Below are positions 42,664 to 52,557 of a stretch of DNA of 64,000 nucleotides, in pieces. Each line of letters starts with the position of its first letter. Position 1 is the stretch's first letter. A program made the position numbers and the translations under genes. The DNA is from Yponomeuta sedellus (taxonomy: Eukaryota; Arthropoda; Insecta; Lepidoptera; Yponomeutidae). The notes beneath the pieces are model-generated. The model did no database searches. It had not been told where the DNA came from and saw only the letters and a list, made by a program, of their open reading frames with translations. The stretch spans positions 4,103,816 to 4,167,815 of the forward strand of contig OW203729.1 in NCBI GenBank assembly GCA_934045075.1, written 5' to 3'.

Positions 42664-42795
42664 TTTTCTTCTTCGTCTTCTTCAGGCTATATTAGTCCAC
42701 TGCTGGACACAGCCCTCCCCTAATGAGAGCCATAGCGCAAGGTTGTGCCATCATTGGGGGATAATGCCCATAATCCCCACGCTAGGCACGCTGGG
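42664..42795 (-). mobile_element. SINE with RTE-like 3' tail, inverted copy
   Basis: CTTCTTCGTCTTCTTCAGGC, TATATTAGTCCACTGCTGGA, CCAATGATGG-type segment and CCATAATCCCCACGCT occur in reverse order relative to 42041-42303. Together the two copies flank the candidate exon in inverted orientation. Confidence 0.75.
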
Positions 42796-42962
42796 AATGT
42801 TTGTTTGTACACCAGGAAAAAACAAACTTATCATATTTACAAAGATACAGCACAATTGGCGGCTTGATCACAGCAATTTCTTCCAGACAACCGACAATGG
42901 AGAGTTGCCGACAAGGAAAAATGAGACGGGTAGTTGGTGCCATTATGGATATTGTTATACAT

Positions 42963-43130
42963 TCGATATCCACGATATGTATGGCCCCACTGCTGGGGCA
43001 ATACATGGGTCTCTTCCTGCATCGCAGGAAGGATAAGTCACCACGGGGGCCAAGTCCGGGTTGGTGGAGGACTGTAAGACAGTGGCGGGCCTTACTGTCA
43101 GAAGTTATCAAGCCGCCCATAAGGCCAAAA
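42963..43130 (+). repeat. B-type dispersed repeat
   Basis: GTATGGCCCCACTGCTGGGG, GGGTCTCTTCCTGCATCGCA, GGCCAAGTCCGGGTTGGTGG, AGACAGTGGCGGGCCTTACT, AGAAGTTATCAAGCCGCCCA. This is the cleanest copy. Confidence 0.7.
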
Positions 43131-43305
43131 GATATACATACTTATACTTAATAATAACAATAAATACAATACCTACGGCAATGTATTCAACAGTTTAGCA
43201 GACGTACGCAAATGATAGGCGGATAACAATAGCATAAATTATACTAGACCACAATTGTAGAAACAATGTCACTATAACGAGTGGAAAAAATAACATTTAA
43301 TAGTT

Positions 43306-43470
43306 TTTTTATGACGCTACATCCTACTGCAGGGCACACGCCTTCTCTCAGAGAGAGAGAGAGAGAGAGAGAGAGTATAGGCTTCATTACCACGCGTGCC
43401 CAACGCCGATTGGCAATTTCAAGTTCTAAAAAAATTGAACGCCTCAGACACCTCAGTTCAATAGTAACTC
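43306..43470 (-). mobile_element. SINE-B copy with (GA)n expansion
   Basis: The minus-strand SINE-B contains CTACTGCAGGGCACACGCCT and TTACCACGCGTGCCCAACGC. The CTCTCAGAGAGA motif has grown to an AG run at 43351-43376, showing that microsatellites can be seeded by this SINE. Confidence 0.8.
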
Positions 43471-43518
43471 CTTCAAAGAGACAAATCGCGAGACCTAACA
43501 TGTGGCTTAATTAGCAAC

Positions 43519-43612
43519 GGCCCACCTGCGTCAGTCCGGGTTAGCTCATTTAACTCGAGTTAACCGGTTAACTCGAGTTAAATGAGCTTACCCGGGATGA
43601 CGCAAGTGGGCC
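43519..43612. repeat. 94-bp palindrome without spacer
   Basis: Arms 43519-43565 and 43566-43612 are reverse complements with four mismatches in 47. The centre is TTAACTCGAGTTAACC|GG, with nested TTAACTCGAGTTAA palindromes; the tips read GGCCCACCTGCGTCA. It is a candidate palindromic MITE and lies 5 bp before a SINE-A TSD. Confidence 0.95.
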
Positions 43613-43617
43613 TTGGC

Positions 43618-43859
43618 ATATTGAGATGCTTATATTATTTTTATTTTTAATGCACTAACCCGTGCTAAGGACAATACAGAGAATAGTGTACGTAATACAG
43701 AGAATAGTGTAAAGAGGTTCGAAATTTCACTGATGCCGGTGAGCCACCCATTGGCTCCGTTGGAAAGAGCGCTGGCACGGATAGCTAGAGATCGCGGGTT
43801 CGAATCCCGGCATGGGTGGAATTTTTAGCCTCTAAATAGTTTTTTAATATTGAGATGCT
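43618..43859 (+). mobile_element. SINE-A copy with 13-bp TSD
   Basis: ATATTGAGATGCT occurs at 43618-43630 and 43847-43859. The inverted tail (TTTTTAATGCACTAACCCGT, GCTAAGGAC) joins a short leader in which AATACAGAGAATAGTGTA is duplicated, then the tRNA-like domain (CCATTGGCTCCGTTGG; GGGTTCGAATCCC) and the right end AAATAGTTTTTT. Confidence 0.85.
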
Positions 43860-44811
43860 GTCAGAAAAAGCTAGTCATGCTAGGCAACTCCACTCCAAGA
43901 AACTCAGGAACCAATCAATCAAATCAATTTATTTCAACGTAAAGAATTTACATTCTGTTTGCTGAATGTATTAGATGGATTAAATATCACTAGTCGCTAA
44001 ACAAATTATAAACAATAGATACGGGCGCCTAATTTTAGTTTAGTACCCTCATTGATAAGGTCATTAATCAAGCATCGCCAGGTCAACGACCCCGATTGTC
44101 AACGGTGCAGCTGCGCCTGCGCCGATAGAGCACGCGGACCGGTGTCAATTGACACGTCAACTTTTGAAAGAGGCCGTCATGTGACAGTCGAGATCGAGGG
44201 TGCAGCGTGTGAGAAAACATCTTTTCATCTGTCAACGTATCTCAACTATATTTTTAAAGTATTATTACAATGTAGACTTTTCGTCCGGATCTACTTACGG
44301 GTGTTGTTATATCGGAAGAGTCCGACCAGGTTCCTAAAATTCTACAATGTGTTGTGCTTACGAAAGTTTTAGTTGAAAAATATTATTGCAATGTTGAGTC
44401 ATGAAATGAAATGAAAAAATTTATTCAAAGTAGCGCAGAAACTGCGGCCTAATGAACGTTACAAGTCAAACTAGGTGTCCATTTCAAAGTCTAGATCATT
44501 TTGGATAATTTTTTTACAAAAAAACTCCTTAGTCTTTTAGTCAAAGTCCTTAATTAACGGAGTTTACATTAAATTGTGTTAAAATAATCTGCACAAATAA
44601 ATCATTAAGCATTGAACCCATACTGTCTCTGAGAGAAGACACTGCAGTGGGATGTTTATGGCAACATAAAAAAATAGAGCAAAAAACTGGCAAAACTTTG
44701 CCAAAAAAAATTCCTGCTGTCGTAGGAGCCTCTTTTGGTAAATAAGTTCTTTATTACATTTTTATCACATGTCAAGTAACCTTACTAATTGTTTTTTATT
44801 GAAATAAGTCA
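43860..44811. other. Unassigned sequence with a SINE-B scrap
   Basis: TTGAACCCATACTGTCTCTG, AGAGAAGACACTGCAGTGGG and ATGTTTATGGC at 44618-44665 are a SINE-B 3' end. The rest is not recognised. Confidence 0.45.
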
Positions 44812-44900
44812 ATTACCCCCCAATGAATGCACAACCTTGCGCTATGGCGCTCATTAAGGGAGAGCCATGTCCAGCAGTAGATTAATATAGCCTGAAGAAA
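44812..44900 (+). mobile_element. RTE-like 3' tail fragment
   Basis: TTACCCCCCAATGAATGCAC, AACCTTGCGCTATGGCGCTC, GAGAGCCATGTCCAGCAGTA and AATATAGCCTGAAG match the tail of the 26746 and 57731 copies. Confidence 0.7.
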
Positions 44901-44994
44901 TAAGTCATACCGGCACATAGGTGAGAAAAAAAAACGGAATTCGACACATTGCTGATAGATAGATAATATTATTTTGCTAATGATTATACGAGTA

Positions 44995-45100
44995 GCCGGC
45001 AGATGCTGGATGCGCCAAGCTGAAGACAGGGCGCTATGGCGCTCATTAGGGGAGGGCTATGTCCAGCAGTGGACTACATAATATAGCCTGAAAAAGAAGA
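44995..45100 (+). pseudogene. RTE-like LINE ORF C-terminus, 28 codons intact
   Basis: From 44995 the frame reads AGRCWMRQAEDRALWRSLGE, GYVQQWTT, stop (45079-45081), then ATATAGCCTG. This is the conserved C-terminal end of lepidopteran RTE-like ORF2 (W-x-x-x-A-E-D-R-x-x-W-R-x-L-G-E-x-Y-V-Q-Q-W-T), severely 5' truncated. Confidence 0.75.
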
Positions 45101-45146
45101 TACGAGTAGTATTTATTAATTATTCGCGATACTCATACATATTTAT

Positions 45147-45281
45147 ATATTAAACGGGTCAAATCGCGATTATTCCTTAGTCTGCCCGAGACCACGGCAA
45201 CTGTAACGCTGCCGACACGTCGGGAAATAAGGTAATTTACGTTTTACCTAATAAATAATCGCGATTTGACCCGTTTAATAT
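45147..45281. mobile_element. Intact MITE with perfect 28-bp TIRs
   Basis: 45147-45174 is the exact reverse complement of 45254-45281 (core AATCGCGATTTGACCCG). The 135-bp element carries GAGACCACGGCAACTGTAAC and CGACACGTCGGG and no ORF. Relatives at 8463-8592 (left end lost) and 60498-60680 (degenerate) show a dispersed family. Confidence 0.9.
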
Positions 45282-45334
45282 AAAACTAAGATACGAGTAG
45301 TTGAGCTAAACGTGTTAAACCGACCATCACTGGT

Positions 45335-45560
45335 CAATTACACAACAAATCGTTGGTATCTGCATCTACGTAATGATTTATACAGCGTCCAGAGGCACCT
45401 TCACTCACCCTGTGCTGATGTTTCAGAGCCTTGGACATAGTTTCCAAGAAGGAGAAGGCTTGCCCAGCACCTGTACCATCCTGACGGCCTAGCCCACAGG
45501 AAAGACAAGAAAATGTATAAGTGCGGAGCAAACCAAGCCGCGGGCAAGCCACTATGATAT
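45335..45560 (-). repeat. C-type repeat, inverted copy
   Basis: On the minus strand: GCTTGCCCGCGGCTTGGTTT, CTTTCCTGTGGGCTAGGCCG, GGTGCTGGGCAAGCC, GGGTGAGTGAAGGTGCCTC, ACGCTGTATAAATCATTACG. This is the most complete C-type copy, corresponding to 8225-8460. Confidence 0.7.
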
Positions 45561-46733
45561 GTGATTTACGACACAAATAGAAGAAGATTTCCTTTTTTTT
45601 ATTATTACTTAATAGCAAAAAAAAACCTTTACATTTTTGGCTTTACAAATGTCGCCAAACTGCTGTGCAGTTTGTGGGCGTTGCGCCAAAAAAAAATACT
45701 TTAAAAAATTCAAAAACACCCGACTGCGTAAAAGATGTAAATATAAGTTTTAGTATTTTCATATACCCAGTGTCACTCTCACAGTTAAGACGCATCGAAC
45801 GACGCATCCCAAGCTAAACCAACAGAGCGAAACAAATAAATATACATACATACACTTAAAAAAAACATAACCCACAATCAATTTGTTTTCGCTTTTAAAT
45901 ACAACTGGTTCCCCACGTCACAGACCTAGCCTAGATATTTATATTGTACATGCACGCAAAGTTCTCTCTGTATTTTATATTCTTGTTTTTGCGTGCAATA
46001 AACATTTTTTTTTTATCTTTTTTTTATTTTATCTTTATCTTTCTAGCGCACTAAGGTAAAAAATAAGGTAGACATGTCTTTCTACTATCTGCAGATATCA
46101 AAGTTCAGGAATGCTTGGTGATGAATCAATAATGAGCAAACTACGTCATGATGCAGAGCTCTCATCATACGGCTGCAGCAATGTTATAATCCGCCGATAT
46201 AAGACCGCGTCTGCATTTTACGTAAACCCCGCTAGTTAGTATAATTTTCCACTAGAAACGTCGGTGAATTGAATTTTTATTTTCTGACATCTTCTCGCCT
46301 ATCGGTGTCACTAGAGATATAAAAACAACGGTTTTTCAATTTCCCGAGAAGTGAACTCTGCGTTTGTGTGCGTGAGCCATGGCTTTCAATGCTCTATATA
46401 ACTTTGGATCCGACCACGTTACCTCTTCGGAAATCGCACAACGGGCATCCATGAGCGCTCCCGCATCGATAGACACCGCTCTCGGGTAGCTGCGACGATT
46501 TTCAGTTTTTTGTCTCGGTACTATTTTTTAGGTAATTTTTACTTTTCAAACCCCCATAACTTTTTATCCCAACCTGGGATCTCGACCGGAGTCGCACGGT
46601 TCGCATCGGGGGACCGCCCCGCGTCGAACGCGTAAGGAACGGACATTTTCTAAACTTAAGAATTAAATTTAAACTTAGGAACTTTCGGACACCATGATTT
46701 TTTTAAGCAGTGATAGTGGATAAACTTGTTCTT
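45561..46733. other. Unassigned sequence
   Basis: No gene is recognised. T-rich slippage tracts lie near 46002-46040. Confidence 0.45.
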
Positions 46734-46915
46734 GAGCGGCGACCGCGACTCGGCAAACGTAGTGTAGGACGCCCTCTGAACAGGTGGGATGACAATCTGA
46801 GAAAAACTGCCGGCAAATGCTGGTTGCGGCAAGATGAAGACAGGGCGCTACGGCGCTCATTAGGGGAGGGCTATGTCTAGCAGTGGACTACATAATATAG
46901 CCTGAAGAGGAAGAG
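46734..46915 (+). pseudogene. RTE-like LINE ORF C-terminus with premature stop
   Basis: The frame reads ERRPRLGKRSVGRPLNRWDD, NLRKTAGKCWLRQDEDRALR, RSLGEGYV, stop (TAG 46878-46880), QWTT, stop (TAA 46893-46895), then GCCTGAAGAGGAAGAGGA. R-P-R-L-G-K-R-S-V-G-R-P-x-x-R-W-x-D-D is the expected lead-in of lepidopteran RTE-like ORFs, so this is unmistakably a LINE end. CAG to TAG in the Q-Q-W-T motif marks it as dead. Confidence 0.85.
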
Positions 46916-47110
46916 GATATTGGAGCGGTAGATCGCCAGCTTCTCAATCGGGAGGTCGTGGGTTTGAATCACGGCATGTACCAATGACTTTGTTTTCTAA
47001 GCTACGTAGATTAGTAAACTAAAAGTAGCGATACCAATCGGTAACTTTGAAGAAAAACATCGTGAGGAAACCCTAATTTCTGGAGTGTTAACATACCTCA
47101 GCGCTTTCTG
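46916..47110 (+). mobile_element. SINE-B copy with tRNA-like head
   Basis: Head GGAGCGGTAGATCGCC, TTCTCAATCGGGAGGTCGTG, GGTTTGAATCACGGC; body ATGTACCAATGACTTTGTTT, AACATCGTGAGGAAACCCTA. It begins directly at the LINE tail at 46915, so it inserted into or beside that tail. Confidence 0.8.
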
Positions 47111-47659
47111 GGCCCAAACTTGAGGCTAAGTGCGTAAATCTCAGGTGTAACTAACACAGAATAGAACCAAGAGTTATTGGGGAATTAAAGGTACTAAATT
47201 CTCAATAGCGCCGAGAAAAATAAACACAGAAGCAAAACCTACTGGTCGACAATCATCCGTCATACATAATACAGTTAGGAATCTGATACGTCTACGTGCG
47301 CCTACGCAAGTCAAGTCACTGAGCGATTTTTTAAAAGCGGATGATAATGGTAAAAAACGGCGGCAGAATGAAGCCGTAATCGCCTATAATCCTAGTCTTA
47401 TTACCTTCATTACGCTAAACTGAATGATTTGAACCATTTCATCGTACTGCTTCGCTCCCGAAGAATTTGCAACAGTATTCAATTCAATTAGCCTTTGTAT
47501 CCTGAGGTTTCATAACAGTATGTGGTCCTGGGTTTAAAGAATATCTCTTAGTTCAGTGTGCCTGCTGGCAAAGGATTCCTCCAATTGCAACATAATACTT
47601 TTTTTTTGGGAAACTTGCATCTTACATAAAAATGGATAGAAAAATGGCATCCATACTAT
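47111..47659. other. Unassigned sequence
   Basis: No gene or recognised repeat is seen. Confidence 0.5.
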
Positions 47660-47802
47660 GCGAGAGGGTTCGAACAAATCCCCCAGTTTTTGGATGTTAA
47701 AATGTTTGTGATGTCGTTGTTTCTGGTTCCCACGATACAGGGTTCCTAGTGTGGGGCCAGAAGCAGTGTATATGCCAGTATGTAAATGTCATGTTATGTT
47801 AC
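47660..47802 (+). mobile_element. SINE-C 3' fragment
   Basis: GAGGGTTCGAACAAATCCCC is the decayed B-box region. It is followed by GATGTTAAAATGTTTGTGAT, TCGTTGTTTCTGGTTCCCAC, GTGTGGGGCCAGAAGCAGTG and TGTAAATGTCATGTTATGTT. Confidence 0.8.
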
Positions 47803-48060
47803 TATAAGCCAAAAGTTAGTTTCTGCATATGAGATACTTTGCAAAGTTGTGTCACACTACATCCCATCGACCAGATCTTGTGAAAATTGGCGTCCCGGCC
47901 AGTTCCATCATCTTTTCAATCACCAGAATCGTCTTTTGAAGTTATCACTTCCACACTGGCTCAGCAATCCGATTGGGTATTGGCCTCCGACACAAGAAGT
48001 CACCACTTGTCTTTGTCCTGCGCGGTGACTTGCAAGTTGTCGGCTTTATTTTCGGGCCCT

Positions 48061-48112
48061 AGGCCACTTCATCCATCCAGACACAGATATGTCTGGATGG
48101 ATGAAGTGGCCT
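48061..48112. repeat. Perfect 23-bp hairpin
   Basis: AGGCCACTTCATCCATCCAG then ACA (48061-48083) pairs exactly with 48090-48112 across the 6-nt loop CAGATA. Confidence 0.95.
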
Positions 48113-48171
48113 TTTGAAGGCTGTTTGTGATAGACGCGACTTAGTTTGTCTATCTATCTATATATCTATAA

Positions 48172-48300
48172 TCAGCCCACATCAACCCACTGCTGGGCAT
48201 AGGCCTACTTTTTACTGCGCCATTCCTCACGGTCCTGTGCTAATCTGATCCATCTCTGACCCGCAACCCTCACGATGTCGTCTGACCATCGTGTCGGTAG
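48172..48300 (-). pseudogene. RTE-like LINE ORF C-terminus
   Basis: The minus-strand frame reads LPTRWSDDIVRVAGQRWIRL, AQDREEWRSKK, stop, AYAQQWVDVG, stop (48172-48174). It matches T-R-W-x-D-D-I-x-R-V-A-G-x-x-W-x-x-x-A-Q-D-R-x-x-W-R-x-L-G-E-A-Y-x-Q-Q-W. The L-G-E codons are replaced by K-K-stop. It belongs to a different subfamily (A-Y-A-Q-Q-W) from the 44995 and 46734 copies (G-Y-V-Q-Q-W). Confidence 0.85.
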
Positions 48301-49577
48301 TTTGTTTCGTGTAGTTTGTCTAACCAAATCAATTTAATTAAAGCATTTTCTTCGATGATTCCAACTCATCCGGATGTCGCTGCCTACACAAAGGTCTAGT
48401 CTTTTTATAGCTTCGTTAATCTTCTCAGCCCCACGCGTGACCAGTTCACATTACAAGCTCCGATTGTCAAGGAATCTTATTCAATTACTGGCGAGCGATA
48501 CAGACACACATGACAACACCTTTGAAGCAGTTAATGAAGATTGAGCAGCATTATTAATTCGTTTTAAACGACAGTTATTATAAGAGCACAGAAGTGAAAC
48601 GCAGTACTGTCGTTCACCTGTTCGATAACGAAATACCATATGGTCTAGTCGCTTATATCCATTCTCGACAGATCAATATTTTCAATGCCATATTGAATAC
48701 ATCCCTTAGCTGCGAGTTCCGATTTTATTCACATATTCACTTGTGTTGGTCTCAAACGAAGATTCCCTGGGCTGTGGTTATGAGCCAAGGACTTCACAAA
48801 GATGGAAATACACCTAGACAAATTTGTACAAATGTATGGTGGTCGCCAGTGCGAATAGAGCCTTAAACCTCCGGCATGGTAATCAGATATGATAACGCGA
48901 GACCAACAAAGCAGTTTATGATATATATTAGAGATGAACGATAAAGACAAGTTCAAGTGCTTTTGTTCTTCCTGTGCATCTTCACTAATGGATCTTGTCC
49001 GTCCACTCTCCATATTGTTATTAATTTCTTACCAAGCGAAACAGATCTTCAACGCTACATTTGTCCATGCCTTGATGTTTCTGAGCCACGACTTCCTTCT
49101 TCACCTTATAAAAGCATTGTTTTTAACTTTTCTTTATAAGAATAATTCTGTCATACGTATACACTTTATAGCGCCGTGGAGCTAAACGACGTTGGCTGTT
49201 CCAATGATAAGATTGATTATGTTTTGCGTCGAACGCGTGGGCAGAGCAACTGCAGTGTCAACACAACATGCTTTTAAGAAATTCATAAATGGAAAACGAC
49301 AGCGCCATCGCCGCATAATAAACGTATTATCGAACCTTTACACGTTTGAGTAAACTCGTGGGTTACAAACGTCCACCAATAACTTCGGAGACGCAAAACT
49401 TGACACGTAAAAGGCACTCGAGTGTCACCCACACGTGGCTAAAGTAAACTGGTGAGGCTAAAGGCAATATTTCTTTATCGGGCTTAGCAAATAAGGTTTG
49501 TTATCGCAGGGAACCTTTGTGTTAAAAGGCATTAGTACGGTTCACATTAACGCACAACAATGTTTGAGCAAACATTT
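48301..49577. other. Unassigned sequence
   Basis: No gene or recognised repeat is seen. Confidence 0.45.
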
Positions 49578-49620
49578 GCCCCACGTCGGGTGCCAATAAT
49601 CCGCCCCACGTCGGGCGTCA
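49578..49620 (-). other. Tandem LTR primer-binding-site-like motifs
   Basis: On the minus strand TGGCACCCGACGTGGGGC (49578-49595) and TGACGCCCGACGTGGGGC (49603-49620) lie 25 bp apart. TGGCxCCC-x-ACGTGGGG is typical of primer-binding sites downstream of the 5' LTR in insect Gypsy/Pao-like elements. The ~200 bp at higher coordinates could be an LTR, but no paired LTR or gag sequence is recognised. Confidence 0.3.
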
Positions 49621-50607
49621 GCAGGGCGCCACGGATTAAGCGGACATCACGTGCATAGGAGTACTTACTACCGCAACAAATAAACCCTTGTCTATCTCTC
49701 AACCCTCGACAGAAGTAAATAAGGGTCACATTCGCAAAGCATCGCCGGAAGTAATAACTTCGCTCTGCACACCCGGACAATCAGTGCATCGTCAGTGTTT
49801 ACATTGCAACACGAGTCCCTAGACAAAAGCAAACAGTTAGTGCATGAGAAAAAACTCCCCTCAACGTCTGTCTGCGCTTGCTCTCCCTTTTAATGCACCA
49901 CAAATAACGAGCGGAGCACCATTGCAAATGACACAGCAGTGTGTTCTCACAAATGTGAGACCAGCACAGAAGGTGCACTGTGATCAGTATAATAAAGAAG
50001 ACAGAATTCAGAAACTTTATGATTGCAACCGTAGAAGACTTCAAAAATCAACCTCCACCTGAAACTATCTAAATAATTTATACAGTATTGAGTCACATTG
50101 AGAGGCAACTCCTAGTTACGGTAAATACTAGTGACTCCCTTATTGATCTATAGATAAATATGATTTAAAGTTGTTCGAGTTTAATTCCAACTGGAGGCCG
50201 CCGTAAATGATTAATACTGGCCTCTGTCTTGGTGTATTTCAATGTTTGTGATGTCCTTCCCTGAATACCTTCTTCTTCTTTAAGTGCCCCTCCGTCACTG
50301 GATGTCGGCTAGCAACTCTTTACAATGTTCTTTGTTCAGCGCAATTCTGACCAGCTCCTCAGCGGTTTTAACACCTTTCCACACTTTGACGTTGCACTAC
50401 CATGACATCTTTCTTGTCCATAGATACCATAAGCACAGGTGTCCAAATTTAGGACCAGGGCAAGTGATTGTGTTATGTAAATATGTGATATCGCCGAGTG
50501 GCGTTTTAAATCTAGGAATTATAGGTATAACAATGATAGATCTGGAACTAAGATTTTTTTTGTCTACGTCTTAGCCATCTTTGTTGAGAACATTCCGGGA
50601 AAAGTAT
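49621..50607. other. Unassigned sequence
   Basis: No gene is recognised; it may include the putative LTR just described. Confidence 0.4.
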
Positions 50608-50862
50608 AAATAAATAAATAATAAATAAATAAATATTCATGGACATATTACACAGATCTCGTTAGCCCTAAACTAAGTACAACTAAATGTCTTGTGTTAT
50701 AGGTGCTAACTTGACGTTAGATTTAATACAATAAATACATAGATAACATCCAAGACCCGAGACAAACTAGAAAAGTTCGTTTCGTAGTTTGACCCGGCCG
50801 GGGATCGAACCCGAGACCTTCGGTTTTACAGCAGCGTGCCAAACCTGCCAAACTATTATTGG
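50608..50862 (-). mobile_element. SINE-D copy
   Basis: An AAAT run is followed by CATGGACATATTACACAGAT, CTTGTGTTATAGGTGCTAAC, AACATCCAAGACCCGAGACA and a minus-strand tRNA-like head (GGTCTCGGGTTCGATCCCCG; GGCACGCTGCTGTAAAACCG). It is the reverse-complement partner of 52558-52800. Confidence 0.8.
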
Positions 50863-51464
50863 CTCTATTAATTTCAAAAAGTACCTATTGCATACTTAAA
50901 AGTTCCAGAAACTGGGGTTTTCCCCTGATTATACACAGAAAAAATTATAACTTTAACTGCTGGTAAAGTTGAAGCCTCTGTGGTGAAGGTCTAGTTGAAT
51001 TATCCAAAACCCCACGAAGTCATCTGTCGCCCTATGTTTATGCACGTGCCCTAGACACGTTCCGGACACTCTGTACAGTAATGCCGACTGTAAAACCCAT
51101 ACGGAGAAGAAACCTAATCGCATATACATCATCCTTAATGAGAGACGCACAATGCACATGTGTGATGCTAAGTTTAATGGCTCTTTCTAACTTTCGCTTA
51201 GAAATTCTCTGGTGTCATAAAAGTGCGTTGAAATGGCCTTCACAGGCCTGGAATTCAATTGTGGTAACAGCACAATGTAGGTATCCTTTAATTAGAGGTT
51301 TATTAATTAATAAGAGAGATTTGCAGATTCAGACAATTTACCATACCTAACCATTACATTATTTTTAAACAAATTGCCGAGTAAACCTTCCCAAGAATTA
51401 CATCTTGAAACTTATCGGATCAGGTTCTTATAACAAGCTAATACTTTATCAATATTAAACTAAA
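50863..51464. other. Unassigned sequence
   Basis: No gene or recognised repeat is seen. Confidence 0.5.
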
Positions 51465-51957
51465 AGCCGGTCACGTGCGTGTCGAGCCACGCGCACTGTA
51501 GGGTTCCGTATACAAAGGGTATCCGCTATACAGAAGTAATAACTTCATCAGCGAAAATTTTAATGGATTTTGTACAAAGTTTTGCTTTTAAAAGTTGATC
51601 GCCTATTACTCCTTAACTTGTAATACTGTTTTTTTTACGTTTCTACAATCAACCGCTAAGCAGGAGTGTGGACTACTTGGACAAAAAAAACTTTAATGTT
51701 TCGCGAACGGAACGTTAATCATAAAATTACTTCCTACACCTACAATACTTTAAAACAACCAATCTAACGATACTTCACACTATCGTGTAGACGAGAAAAA
51801 AACCACCCTTAAATTTTGTGAAGGGCGTCAAATTTAATTATGCTCTCTCATACCAAAATTTCATAATGCTCTCTAGTACTAACGCCTCTGAGGTAGGCCG
51901 CGGACAGACAGACGAACGGACACTACGAAACTCCTTGTCGACTACGGAACCTTAAAG
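51465..51957. repeat. Dispersed lepidopteran repeat, GGGTTCCGTA type
   Basis: It opens GAGCCACGCGCACTGTAGGG then TTCCGTATAC and closes GGACAGACAGACGAACGGAC then CTACGGAACCTTA. Terminal AGGGTTCCGTA and TACGGAACCTT are in inverted orientation. The combination of CACGCGCACTGTAGGGTTCC and a GACAGACAGACG run is, from memory, a common non-coding repeat of Lepidoptera. The interior is AT-rich with no ORF. Confidence 0.55.
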
Positions 51958-52070
51958 ATGCTATATCGAATCCAAGCTGGAGCGATAAAATCCGTCACTA
52001 AAATAACTGTCGAAATGTTGTTAAGGAAAAACTCCTGTAACAACCAACTTGATCTTCAATTTAAATCAAG

Positions 52071-52233
52071 CTGCAACACAACGAAAGCAATTGGAAAGCG
52101 CCGCCGGCGCATCTCAACCCGACATCGTGTGAGGTTGACCCGAAGATGCCCGAAGTGGGCCGACAGTCAATTGACACTCACTGCATGAAGTGCGCGAACG
52201 ATGTCAAGAGATGTCGTATACCGTGTACTTATG
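52071..52233 (+). other. Candidate Cys-rich exon with strong splice donor
   Basis: The only long open frame up to TATG|GTAAGT (GT at 52234) reads LQHNESNWKAPPAHLNPTS, CEVDPKMPEVGRQSIDTH, CMKCANDVKRCRIPCTYG. The last part has the spacing C-x2-C-x6-C-x3-C after an upstream Cys, reminiscent of extracellular Cys-rich (furin-like or EGF-like) modules; that is a resemblance only. An in-frame TAA at about 52065 is followed by AAATCAAG, a weak acceptor ending at 52070. GC content rises across the segment. It leaves in phase 1. The start is uncertain; a second possible acceptor (GGAAAG, ending 52098) lies inside. Confidence 0.3.
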
Positions 52234-52557
52234 GTAAGTCTAACACTTGGTAATAAAGTTTTCGTAAATACGACTTACGGGACCGATGATGGTGGTAGCG
52301 CATCGATAGACGTTTATCTGACATTCGATTGATTGATCGACGATGTTGATTTAAATAAAAATATCGAAGTTGTTTGTGCCAAATTGCATAACAGTTAACA
52401 GCTCTTGGTTTTACAATACAAAAGATTGTATTTTCAATTTCAGTATTTACCAATGACTTTGTTTCAGATAAGTTGGGTTATCATTACCCCGGTGGTTCTG
52501 GTTAACCAAACCGCATTTCTTGACTGTTCTTCGTTATAAAATCGGCCGACCGAATCG
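52234..52557. other. Unassigned sequence
   Basis: No gene or recognised repeat is seen. Confidence 0.5.

Noticed and set aside
44299..44362. Minus-strand exon ending CCC|GTAAGT
   Set aside because: The donor lacks the AG before GT and the frame is short with no recognised peptide.
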